DNA from: Bosea beijingensis
GTDB taxonomy: Bacteria; Pseudomonadota; Alphaproteobacteria; Rhizobiales; Beijerinckiaceae
NCBI RefSeq assembly: GCF_030758975.1
Contig: NZ_CP132359.1
Span: 884,811-948,810 of the forward strand
DNA: 64,000 bases
Reading direction: 5' to 3'
Part shown: one piece after another, positions 1 through 7,616 of the stretch
How positions within the stretch are numbered: the first letter of the stretch is position 1
Layout: every line of letters begins with the position of its first letter
The notes under the pieces: generated by a model
The model's database searches: none
What the model saw: only the letters and a program-made list of their open reading frames with translations
What the model was told of the DNA's origin: nothing
Program-made: the position numbers and the translations under genes

Positions 1-530
1 GCCTCCTGGCTTTCGCCGAAATGGACGAAGCCGAGCGGCGCCTGCTGCTCGCCGGTGATGAAGAGAAGGAGCTTTTCCAGTGCGAAGAGCGCGATCAGCG
101 CGCCGCCCGCCGCGATCGGCACATAGTCCCAGCCGCGGGATATGCCGATGATCGGCATGCGGTCGGCCCAGGTGCCGGCGGCGAGCTGCCAGCCATAGCC
201 GAGCATGGCGAGGCCGAAGGCGCAGACAAGGGCCTCGCCGATGACGATCAGCGCGGCTCGCATCGGCGGCGGCGACATCACCAGCCCGACCTCGAAGCCG
301 AGATGGTCGCTCTCGCGCACGCCTACAGCGGCACCGAGCAGGATGAACCAGGACATCAGGAAGAGCGATCCGGCTTCGACCCAGATCGGCGTGTCGTTGA
401 GCACATAGCGACCGAACACGCCCCAGGCGACCATCACGGTCATCAGGACGAGGCCGGCCCCGGCGGCGATCAGCGCGAACAGGCTGAGCTTGGCATCGAG
501 GCGTGTCAGAAAGGCTGCGAAAGCGCGCAT
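1..530 (-). CDS. dctQ: TRAP transporter small permease (DctQ family), cut by window start
   Basis: Small membrane subunit of a tripartite ATP-independent periplasmic transporter; with the large permease DctM (presumably beyond the window) it imports an organic acid or similar solute delivered by DctP. The ATG at 530 opens a frame beginning MRAFAAFLTRLDAKLS that runs off the edge without a stop, about 176 residues visible. Hydrophobic segments lie near residues 16-36, 48-68, 88-112 and 132-152, the four-helix pattern of DctQ. It follows dctP by 70 nt on the same strand, with a long perfect hairpin in the gap. The substrate cannot be read from the sequence. Confidence 0.85.
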   Translation of the reverse strand, partial: MRAFAAFLTRLDAKLSLFALIAAGAGLVLMTVMVAWGVFGRYVLNDTPIWVEAGSLFLMSWFILLGAAVGVRESDHLGFEVGLVMSPPPMRAALIVIGEALVCAFGLAMLGYGWQLAAGTWADRMPIIGISRGWDYVPIAAGGALIALFALEKLLLFITGEQQAPLGFVHFGESQE

Positions 531-559
531 GTAATCTGCCCGGGCTGGCAAGGGGCCGA

Positions 560-591
560 AGGTGGGGCGGCCGCCATGGGCCGCCCCACCT
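560..591 (-). promoter_or_regulatory. Intercistronic 12-bp hairpin between dctP and dctQ
   Basis: Arms at 560-571 and 580-591 are perfectly complementary (AGGTGGGGCGGC and its complement) around an 8-nt loop. No long U-run follows on the minus strand, so it is a poor intrinsic terminator. It sits directly after the dctP stop. It may stabilise the dctP part of the message or partly attenuate transcription into dctQ, which would suit the higher need for the binding protein. Function is inferred; the stem is seen. Confidence 0.6.
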
Positions 592-600
592 GGACGAGGC

Positions 601-1587
601 TCAGTTCACCGCCTGGATCGCGGCGACCATCTCCTTCAGCTTCGGGTCGGTGACGAACTTGTCGTAGACCGGCTTCATCGCGTCGATGAAGGGCTTCTTG
701 TCGACCTGGTTGATCTGGGCGCCGCCGGCCTTGACCTTGGCCTCGGACGCCTTCTCGCGCGCATCCCAGAGCTCGCGCATCTTGGCGACCGACTCCTTCG
801 CAGCCGCCTTGATGATCGCCTGGTCGGCGGCGTTGAACTTGTCGAAGCTCTTCTTCGACATCACCAGCGCTTCCGGCGAGAGCGAGTGCTCGGTCACCGA
901 GTAAAACTTGGAGACCTCGAAATGCCGGGTCGATTCATAGGACGGCCAGTTGTTCTCGGCACCGTCGATGACGCCGGTCTGGAGCGCGGAATAGACCTCG
1001 CCGAAGGGCATCGGCGTGGCATTGGCGCCGAGCGCCGAGACCAGCGCGACGAACATGTCGGACTGCTGGACGCGGATCTTCAGGCCCTTCATGTCGGCGG
1101 GCGTGTTGATCGGGCGCTTGGAGTTGTAGAACGAGCGCGAGCCGGAATCGTAGAGCGCCAGCCCGATCAGGTCGTGCTTCTCGAATTCCTTGAGCAGGTT
1201 GTCGCCGATCGGCCCGTCCATCGCCTTCCGCATATGGTCGACCGAGCGGAAGATGAAGGGCAGGGACGGAATGTTGGTCGCCGGGATCAGGTTGTTGAAC
1301 GGCGCCATGTTGATGCGATTGATGTCGATGACGCCGAAGCGGGTCTGGTCGATCGTGTCCTTCTCCTGGCCGAGCTGGGCCGAGTGAAAGACGTTGATCT
1401 TGACGCGGCCCTGCGTGCGCTCCTCGAGCAGCTTGCCGAGATAGCGGACGGCCTCGACGGTCGGGTAGTCGGTCGGGTGGATGTCGGCCGAGCGCAGCGT
1501 CACGCTCTGGGCCAGGGCTGAAGTCGCGGCAGCGGCCGAGAAGGCGAAAGCTGCGGTATAAGCGAGGAAACTGCGGCGTGCGGTCAT
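601..1587 (-). CDS. dctP: TRAP transporter substrate-binding protein (DctP family)
   Basis: Periplasmic solute receptor of the TRAP system, 328 aa, the usual family length. The start MTARRSFLAY is preceded by GGGAG about 9 nt upstream; longer readings of the frame lack support. An RR pair followed by a hydrophobic stretch and ALAQ forms a signal peptide of about 26 residues (Sec, or weak Tat). Family features include the early LRSADIHPTDYPT segment, the central LKIRVQQSDMF region with the conserved arginine that typically binds a substrate carboxylate, and GVIDGAENNWPSYES. It is cotranscribed with dctQ and divergent from a GntR/FCD regulator. DctP of this subgroup usually binds C4-dicarboxylates, sugar acids or aromatic acids; which one is not decided here. 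Confidence 0.93.
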   Translation of the reverse strand: MTARRSFLAYTAAFAFSAAAATSALAQSVTLRSADIHPTDYPTVEAVRYLGKLLEERTQGRVKINVFHSAQLGQEKDTIDQTRFGVIDINRINMAPFNNLIPATNIPSLPFIFRSVDHMRKAMDGPIGDNLLKEFEKHDLIGLALYDSGSRSFYNSKRPINTPADMKGLKIRVQQSDMFVALVSALGANATPMPFGEVYSALQTGVIDGAENNWPSYESTRHFEVSKFYSVTEHSLSPEALVMSKKSFDKFNAADQAIIKAAAKESVAKMRELWDAREKASEAKVKAGGAQINQVDKKPFIDAMKPVYDKFVTDPKLKEMVAAIQAVN

Positions 1588-1687
1588 GTGCGTTCTCCCG
1601 TGTTTTCGGGCGCCTTGCCGTTTCCCGGCTTGTTCGCTGGCGCCTCGAACGTAAGCTTGCTGTCCGCTCCCGTCGCGGTTGCGGCAG

Positions 1688-1722
1688 TAGTTGTATGGTA
1701 GTATGTTGCGGTATGGCACGCA
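1688..1722. promoter_or_regulatory. Candidate operator of the GntR regulator, repeated GTATG units
   Basis: Between the divergent dctP and GntR genes the sequence repeats a GTATG core three times at 8-10 nt spacing (TTGTATGGTAGTATG, then GCGGTATGGCA). FCD-subgroup GntR proteins commonly bind short sites with a TGGTA or GTATAC-like core, and this is the only repeated motif in the 157-nt intergenic region. The assignment is positional inference. Confidence 0.35.
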
Positions 1723-1744
1723 ACAGGCTGTGGAGGTTTTTGAC

Positions 1745-2437
1745 TTGAGCCTTTCGTTGGCGTCCCCCGCCCTCGCTCCGGGCGCTTCGGCGGCCGGGCG
1801 CGTCGAAGCCGAGTTGCGCCGGGCGATCGTCGCGCTGGAGTTGCCGCCGGGTACGCGCCTGTCGGAGCAGGAGATCGCGTTGAAGTACGGCGTTTCGCGT
1901 CAGCCGGTACGCGAGGCCTTGATCGCTCTCGCCAGGACGCGGCTCGTCGACGTGCAGCCGCAGCGCGGCACGGTCGTGGTCAAGTTCTCGGTCCGCAAGA
2001 TGATGGAGGCACGTTTCGTGCGCGAGGCGGTCGAGGTTGCGATCGTGCGCGAGGCCTGTACGGCCTTCTCACCCCAGAGCAGGCACCGAATCGCCGACCT
2101 TCTCGATGTCCAGGAGAAGGCGGCCCAGCGGAATGATCACGCCTCGTTCCAGCGCTATGACGAACTCTTCCACATCGAGTTGTCGGAGGGCGTCGGCATG
2201 CCCCTGGCCTGGGAGGCCATCCGGGACATCAAAGCGCATATGGACCGCGTATGTCAGCTAACCCTGCCCGGCGCGGCGGTGATGCTGCCGCTGGTCGAGC
2301 AGCACAGGAGCATCATGGCGGCGATCGATGCGCAGGACGCTCCCACGGCGGCAAGCGCCATGCGCCATCACCTGACCGAAATTCTCCGGGCACTCCCCAA
2401 GACGGAAGCCAGTTACCCGGACTTGTTCGAGAGCTGA
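1745..2437 (+). CDS. GntR family transcriptional regulator, FCD domain
   Basis: Ligand-responsive DNA-binding regulator, probably controlling the divergent TRAP operon. I place the start at TTG 1745 because a clean GGAGG lies 8 nt upstream (1732-1736); an ATG at 1691 in the same frame lacks such a site and would fall inside the putative operator. The product is 230 aa. The N-terminal winged helix carries LPPGTRLSEQEIALKYGVS followed by RQPVREALIAL, then RGTVVV, the wing. The C-terminal all-helical FCD domain shows the metal-ligand pattern typical of the group, including DELFHIELSEG and a late QHRSIMAAI. Inducer unknown, probably the transported solute. Confidence 0.92.
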   Translation: MSLSLASPALAPGASAAGRVEAELRRAIVALELPPGTRLSEQEIALKYGVSRQPVREALIALARTRLVDVQPQRGTVVVKFSVRKMMEARFVREAVEVAIVREACTAFSPQSRHRIADLLDVQEKAAQRNDHASFQRYDELFHIELSEGVGMPLAWEAIRDIKAHMDRVCQLTLPGAAVMLPLVEQHRSIMAAIDAQDAPTAASAMRHHLTEILRALPKTEASYPDLFES

Positions 2438-2689
2438 GGGCAGGCCGAGCACTTGAAGCTGCCGACACCGGCTCAAGTCTCGATGTGAACAGCCGGAGAT
2501 CACCCGCAAGGCTTCACGAGAGCGTCCGATCGCGTTTCGGCGTTTGGCGGCTCCGCCAAGGTCTGCTTTCGGGCGCCTCACCCATGTCAGCTATGGCGCG
2601 ATCCGGCATGCACAACGAAGCGCGTCCCTCGCGCGCCTCCTTCTTGGGGTGCCGAGCGTTCGCAGTTCTGTATCAGGTTGGCCGAATTT

Positions 2690-2764
2690 TGGCGCGGTCT
2701 ACGGGAATCGAACCCGTCTTCCCAGCGTGAAAGGCTGGTGTCCTAACCGATAGACGAAGACCGC
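2690..2764 (-). tRNA. tRNA-Glu (TTC), 3' CCA encoded
   Basis: On the minus strand the sequence folds into a cloverleaf: acceptor GCGGTCT pairing with AGACCGC, anticodon stem CCAGC/GCTGG around loop CTTTCAC (anticodon TTC), and T-loop TTCGATT. Discriminator G and a genomically encoded CCA occupy 2690-2693. It lies between the GntR gene and recJ. Confidence 0.97.
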
Positions 2765-2866
2765 TTTGCCGCGAACCGCCGGGGTTCGTGCCGAAGCGGG
2801 GCGAGGTATAGTGGCAGGCTCCCCGCTCCGCAAGCACCCGTTCACAAGAAAATAGCCGGCAGCGTC

Positions 2867-4672
2867 TCAGACCGGCCGGGCGAGGTCGAGGATGCGCAAT
2901 TCCGCGGTCTCCCGGCCGCCCCAGCGGTTGAGAGAAAGCGTCGCGGCCACATGCACCATCTCGCCGCGAGCGGCGAACAGGGCCTGTCCGAGCGGCTCCT
3001 GCGCCGCACGGAAGGCGATTCCGCCGATGCTGGCGCCGTCGCCTGACCGCAGCTTGATGCGGACATGGCCGCCGCTGCCGATTTCGACGGCATCCGTCAG
3101 GCGATGCGCCGGAAAGACGAAGACCGGCTCCGGGCTGCCGGAACCGAAGGGGCCGGCCTTGTCGACCTCGGCCAGGAGACGGGGGGTGGCGCCGCCGGCG
3201 CTCAACGCGGCATCGACAAGCAGGGCCTCGGCATCGCCGACGGCGGCGACCTCACGCGAGAGATAATCTTTGAGGAAGGCGTGGAAGCCATTGGTCTGGC
3301 CCGCGGCAAGCGTCACGCCTGCCGCCATGGCATGACCGCCGCCCTTGACCGCGTGCCCGGCCTCGACGGCCGCGCGCACCGCACGGCCGAGATCCACGCC
3401 TGCGATCGAGCGGCCGGAGCCGGTCGCACCGCCCTCCCCGTTGACTGCCAGCGCGAAGGCCGGACGGCGGAAGCGTTCCTTCAGTCGGGCCGCGACCAAG
3501 CCGACGATCCCGGGATGCCAATCTGCGCTGCCGGCGAGCAGCACCGGCAGCTCGGCTGCTCCCATCAGCTCGTGCTCGGCCTGCGAAACCGCCTCCAGCA
3601 CGGCGAGGCGCTCGATCTCCTGGCGCTCCTGATTGAGGCGGTTGAGCTCGGTCGCGATGGTGCGCGCCTCGACCTCGTCATCGGTCAGGAGCAGGCGTGC
3701 GCCGAGCACGGCATCGCCGATGCGACCGCCGGCATTGATGCGCGGACCGAGCAGAAAGCCGAGATGCCAAGGCTGGATCGGCCCGTCGAGGCCGGAGACG
3801 TCCATCAGCGCGGCAAGACCCGGCCGGGCACGGCTGCGCATCATCGCCAGCCCCTGCCGCACGAAGGCGCGATTGAGGCCCTGCAACGGCACGACATCGG
3901 CCACCGTCGCCAGCGCAACGAGATCGAGCGCCGCCAGCAGGTCGGGCTCGCCACCCCGCGCGGCCCAATGGCCCTGCCGGCGCAGTTCGCGGCTCGTGGC
4001 GACGAGAGCGAGAAAAACGACGCCGGCGGCGCAGAGATGGCCGAGACCGGAGAGATCGTCCTGCCGGTTCGGATTGACGAGCGCTTCGACGGCCGGCAGC
4101 CGCTCCGGCGCCTGGTGATGGTCGAGCACGACGACATCGAGGCCGAGCCGGCGCGCCTCCGCCAAGGGCTCCTCGCTGGTCGTGCCGCAATCGACCGTGA
4201 CGAGCAGGGTCGCACCCTCGCCCGCCAGCATGCGGATCGCCTCGCTATTGGGGCCATAGCCCTCGATCAGCCGGTCCGGGATGTGGATGCGCGGGCGGGC
4301 ACCGGCCTGCGTGAGGAAGCCGGCCAGCAAGGCCGAGGAGCAGGCGCCGTCGACATCGTAATCGCCGAAGATCGCGACCCGCTCGCCTTTGATGCCGGCC
4401 TGCGCCAACCGGGCGGCAGCGGCTTCCATGTCGGTGAGGACGGCGGGGTCGGGCAGCAGGTCGCGCAGCTTCGGCTCTAGGAAGAGCGCCGCTTCGGCCG
4501 GTTCGACGCCGCGCGAGGCGAGCAGGCGCGCGAGGATGTCGGAAAGCCCTTCGCGCTGGGAGAGCGCCTCGGCCCGGCCCAAGCCCGCCGTATCGAGCCG
4601 ATCGCGCCAGGGGCGGCCGAGGGCCGAACGGCTCACGCCGAGGAAAACACGGGACTGCTGCACCAGACTCAT
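2867..4672 (-). CDS. recJ: Single-stranded-DNA-specific exonuclease RecJ
   Basis: 5'-3' single-strand exonuclease in recombinational and mismatch repair, 601 aa. DHH phosphoesterase motifs are visible in order: IFGDYDVDGACSSAL (motif I), VTVDCGT, and VVLDHHQAPE with the DHH triad; the later DHHA1 region has GSGRSIAGVDL and the family signature KGGGHAMAAG. The C-terminal OB-like region completes the usual length. ATG 4672 gives MSLVQQSRVFLGVSRSA; an in-frame ATG at 4693 is equally possible since neither has a strong ribosome site. The frame continues open well upstream, but that part is antisense to the FAD dehydrogenase and not coding. recJ near hom/glpX is a common alphaproteobacterial arrangement. 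Confidence 0.96.
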   Translation of the reverse strand: MSLVQQSRVFLGVSRSALGRPWRDRLDTAGLGRAEALSQREGLSDILARLLASRGVEPAEAALFLEPKLRDLLPDPAVLTDMEAAAARLAQAGIKGERVAIFGDYDVDGACSSALLAGFLTQAGARPRIHIPDRLIEGYGPNSEAIRMLAGEGATLLVTVDCGTTSEEPLAEARRLGLDVVVLDHHQAPERLPAVEALVNPNRQDDLSGLGHLCAAGVVFLALVATSRELRRQGHWAARGGEPDLLAALDLVALATVADVVPLQGLNRAFVRQGLAMMRSRARPGLAALMDVSGLDGPIQPWHLGFLLGPRINAGGRIGDAVLGARLLLTDDEVEARTIATELNRLNQERQEIERLAVLEAVSQAEHELMGAAELPVLLAGSADWHPGIVGLVAARLKERFRRPAFALAVNGEGGATGSGRSIAGVDLGRAVRAAVEAGHAVKGGGHAMAAGVTLAAGQTNGFHAFLKDYLSREVAAVGDAEALLVDAALSAGGATPRLLAEVDKAGPFGSGSPEPVFVFPAHRLTDAVEIGSGGHVRIKLRSGDGASIGGIAFRAAQEPLGQALFAARGEMVHVAATLSLNRWGGRETAELRILDLARPV

Positions 4673-4789
4673 CGTGCCACCGGCGTCGCCCATAGCGGGC
4701 GCAAGGTCAACCAGCGTCGAACTTGGCCGGGCCCGGTAGCCTCGCCATAGTACGGGCAGACCATCGGCAAAGCGGCATCGCGGGGGATC

Positions 4790-6445
4790 ATGCAGCACGA
4801 AACCGATGTGGCGATCGTAGGCGCGGGGCTTTCCGGCCTCGTCGCAGCCTGCGAGGTCGCAGAAGCCGGGCGCAAGGTCGTGCTGCTCGATCAGGAGCCG
4901 GAGCAATCGCTGGGCGGGCAGGCCTTCTGGTCTCTCGGCGGGCTGTTCTTCGTCGACAGCCCCGAGCAGCGGCGCCTGCGCATCAGCGATTCGCGCGCGC
5001 TGGCCCATGACGACTGGTTCGGCTCGGCCGCGTTCGACCGGCCCGAGGACGGCTGGCCGCGGCGCTGGGCGGAGGCCTATCTCGATTTCGCCGCGGGCGA
5101 GAAGCGAAGCTGGCTGCATGGGATGGGCATGCGCTGGTTCCCGGTCGTCGGCTGGGCGGAGCGCGGCGGCTATCTCGCCACCGGCCATGGCAATTCGGTG
5201 CCGCGCTTCCATGTGACCTGGGGCACGGGGCCGGGCGTGCTGGAGCCTTTCCTGCGCCGGGCAAAGGAAGCTCAGGCGAAAGGGTTGCTGTCCTTCCGCT
5301 TCCGCCATCGCGTCACCGGCATTACAAAGAGCGGCGGCAAGGTGGATGGGGTCGAGGGCGAGGTTCTGGAGCCGAGCAGCGTCGCACGCGGCGAGAAGAG
5401 CGGGCGCGGGGTCGTGGGCTCGTTCAGCCTGAGGGCGCAGGCGGTGATCGTCACCTCCGGCGGCATCGGCGGCAACCACGAGCTTGTCCGGGCCAACTGG
5501 CCGGCGCGGCTGGGCCAGGCCCCTGCCCGCTTGCTGTCGGGCGTGCCTGATCATGTCGACGGCGTGATGCTCGGCGTGGCGCAAGCGGCCGGCGGGCGCC
5601 TGATCAATTGCGACCGGATGTGGCACTATGTCGAGGGCATCGCCAACTGGGCGCCGATCTGGCCGAAGCATGCCATCCGCATCCTGCCCGGCCCGTCCTC
5701 GCTCTGGCTCGACGCGCGTGGCCATCGCCTCCCGGTGCCGCTCTTCCCCGGCTTCGATACGCTGGGCACGCTCGAGCACATCATGAAGACCGGCTACGAC
5801 TATTCCTGGTTCGTGCTGAACCGCAGCATCATCGCCAAGGAATTCGCGCTCTCGGGCTCGGAGCAGAACCCCGACCTGACGGGCAAGAGTTGGAAGCAGG
5901 TGCTGGGCCGCGCGGGCGGCGGCGTGCCCGGCCCGGTGCAGGCCTTCATGGACAAGGGCGCGGATTTCATCGTCGAGAGTGATTTTTCGCAGTTCGTCGC
6001 GCGCATGAACGCGCTCGCCGGCGAGCACCTGATCGACGAGGCGAACCTGCGCGGGCAGATCGAGGCGCGCGACCGGGCTCTGGTCAATCCGTTCGGCAAG
6101 GACCTGCAGGTCACGGCCTTACGCGGCGCGCGCAATTATCTCGGCGACAGGCTGATCCGCACGGCAAAACCGCACCGCATCCTCGATCCCGCGCATGGGC
6201 CATTGATCGCCGTCAGGCTCAATATCCTGACGCGGAAATCGCTGGGCGGATTGATGACGGATCTGTCGTCGCGCGTGCTGGACGAGGCCGGCGAGCCGGT
6301 GCCGGGGCTCTATGCGGCGGGCGAAGCCGCCGGTTTCGGCGGCGGCGGCGTGCATGGCTACCGGGCGCTGGAAGGCACCTTCCTCGGCGGCTGCATCTTC
6401 TCGGGCCGCGCCGCCGGGCGGGCGGCGGCGGGCGCTGTGATCTGA
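4790..6445 (+). CDS. FAD-dependent dehydrogenase (fumarate reductase / ketosteroid dehydrogenase-like flavoprotein)
   Basis: A 551-aa flavoprotein of the family annotated as predicted FAD-binding dehydrogenase (COG3573 type), related to fumarate reductase flavoproteins and 3-ketosteroid 1-dehydrogenases. The N-terminus has the dinucleotide-binding fold VAIVGAGLSGLVAA and an acidic residue closing beta-2 (VVLLDQEPE). The C-terminus has GLYAAGEAAGFGGGGVHGY and RALEGTFLGGCIFSGRAAG, typical of FAD closure in this superfamily. GGGGGATC precedes the ATG. There is no signal peptide and no partner subunit nearby, so it is probably a soluble stand-alone oxidoreductase. The substrate is unknown. Confidence 0.88.
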   Translation: MQHETDVAIVGAGLSGLVAACEVAEAGRKVVLLDQEPEQSLGGQAFWSLGGLFFVDSPEQRRLRISDSRALAHDDWFGSAAFDRPEDGWPRRWAEAYLDFAAGEKRSWLHGMGMRWFPVVGWAERGGYLATGHGNSVPRFHVTWGTGPGVLEPFLRRAKEAQAKGLLSFRFRHRVTGITKSGGKVDGVEGEVLEPSSVARGEKSGRGVVGSFSLRAQAVIVTSGGIGGNHELVRANWPARLGQAPARLLSGVPDHVDGVMLGVAQAAGGRLINCDRMWHYVEGIANWAPIWPKHAIRILPGPSSLWLDARGHRLPVPLFPGFDTLGTLEHIMKTGYDYSWFVLNRSIIAKEFALSGSEQNPDLTGKSWKQVLGRAGGGVPGPVQAFMDKGADFIVESDFSQFVARMNALAGEHLIDEANLRGQIEARDRALVNPFGKDLQVTALRGARNYLGDRLIRTAKPHRILDPAHGPLIAVRLNILTRKSLGGLMTDLSSRVLDEAGEPVPGLYAAGEAAGFGGGGVHGYRALEGTFLGGCIFSGRAAGRAAAGAVI

Positions 6446-6454
6446 TTTCCTTTC

Positions 6455-6563
6455 ACGTCATCCCGGACGAACCGCGTCAGCGGCGCCGATCCGGGATACA
6501 TCCCTGAGCCGTTCCGGAATGGATCCCGGGTCAGCGCTTCGCCAAGCCCGGGATGACCGCGTG
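6455..6563. repeat. Dispersed intergenic palindromic repeat (GTCATCCCGG family), long copy
   Basis: Starts with ACGTCATCCCGGACGA and ends with the inverted GCCCGGGATGACCGCG, with internal GATCCGGGAT and GGAATGGATCCCGG segments. It fills the gap between two convergent genes (FAD dehydrogenase and glpX). Relatives occur at 9557-9608, 24192-24304, 27788-27832 and 40934-41036. It does not encode protein. Confidence 0.8.
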
Positions 6564-6573
6564 AGGAAAGTAC

Positions 6574-7572
6574 TCAGTCGAGCTGGAACTTCGAGAACTC
6601 GCGGTGCTCACCATAGATGCGGCGGACCGTGCCGGTGATCGAGCGGTAGACCAGCGTCTCCGTCTCGATGAAATCCTTGCCGAAGCGCACGCCCGAAAGC
6701 ATGCCGCCATCGGTGACGCCGGTGGCGCAGACGATGACGTCACCCGAGGCCATTTCCGACATGTCGTATTTCTTGTTGGGGTCCTTGACGCCCATGCCGG
6801 CCGCGCGCACGCGCTTTTCCTCGGTGTCGAGGATGAGGCGGCCCTGCATCTGGCCGCCGACGCAGCGCAGTGCCGCCGCGGCGAGCACGCCTTCCGGGGC
6901 GCCGCCGATGCCGAGATAGAGGTCGATGCCGGTCTTCTCGGGCTGGGTGCAGAAGATCACGCCGGCGACGTCGCCATCGGTGATCAGGCGGATCGAGCAG
7001 CCGGTCTTGCGGACCTCCTCGATCAGCTTGGCATGGCGCGGGCGGTCCATGATCAGCGTGGAAATCTCGTTCGGCTTGACGCCCTTGGCCTTGGCCAGCG
7101 CGTTGATGTTGTCGGCCGGCGAGGCGTCGAGGTCGATCACGCCCTTCGGGTAGCCCGGACCGCAAGCGATCTTGTCCATGTAGACGTCGGGCGCATAGAG
7201 CAGGCTGCCGGCGCCGGCCATCGCCATCACGGCGATCGAGCCGGGCATATCCTTGGCGCAGAGCGTGGTGCCTTCGAGCGGGTCGACCGCGATATGCACC
7301 TTCGGGCCCTGCTTGTTGCCGACCTTCTCGCCGATGAAGAGCATCGGCGCCTCGTCGCGCTCGCCCTCGCCGATGACGATCTCGCCATCGATCGGCAGGC
7401 GGTTCAGTTCACGGCGCATCGCGTCGACCGCAGCCTGGTCGGCCGCCTTCTCGTTGCCGTGGCCACGCAGGCGGGCGGCTGCGACGGCGGCGCGCTCCGT
7501 GACGCGCACGAGTTCCATCGAGAGATAGCGCTCGATGATCTGGTCGGGGGAGATGCGGAGATCGACGGACAT
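6574..7572 (-). CDS. glpX: Class II fructose-1,6-bisphosphatase
   Basis: Hydrolyses fructose 1,6-bisphosphate to fructose 6-phosphate in gluconeogenesis and, where present, the Calvin cycle; cytosolic, metal-dependent, 332 aa. Visible family motifs are GEGERDEAPMLFIGE near residue 67, the phosphatase core VDPLEGTTLC, and GIGGAPEGVLAAAAL. Most of the protein matches the GlpX fold of the lithium-sensitive phosphatase superfamily. It lies 44 nt after hom on the same strand and probably shares its transcript. An AAGGGGA box lies about 11 nt before the ATG. Confidence 0.97.
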   Translation of the reverse strand: MSVDLRISPDQIIERYLSMELVRVTERAAVAAARLRGHGNEKAADQAAVDAMRRELNRLPIDGEIVIGEGERDEAPMLFIGEKVGNKQGPKVHIAVDPLEGTTLCAKDMPGSIAVMAMAGAGSLLYAPDVYMDKIACGPGYPKGVIDLDASPADNINALAKAKGVKPNEISTLIMDRPRHAKLIEEVRKTGCSIRLITDGDVAGVIFCTQPEKTGIDLYLGIGGAPEGVLAAAALRCVGGQMQGRLILDTEEKRVRAAGMGVKDPNKKYDMSEMASGDVIVCATGVTDGGMLSGVRFGKDFIETETLVYRSITGTVRRIYGEHREFSKFQLD

Positions 7573-7616
7573 GAAATGTAGTCCCCTTTGAAATCGGGAG
7601 ATGGAAGGAGGTCTTG

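Noticed and set aside
4673..6028. Long N-terminal extension of the recJ frame
   Set aside because: It is antisense to the FAD dehydrogenase and lacks any RecJ homology; the conserved RecJ start lies at 4672.
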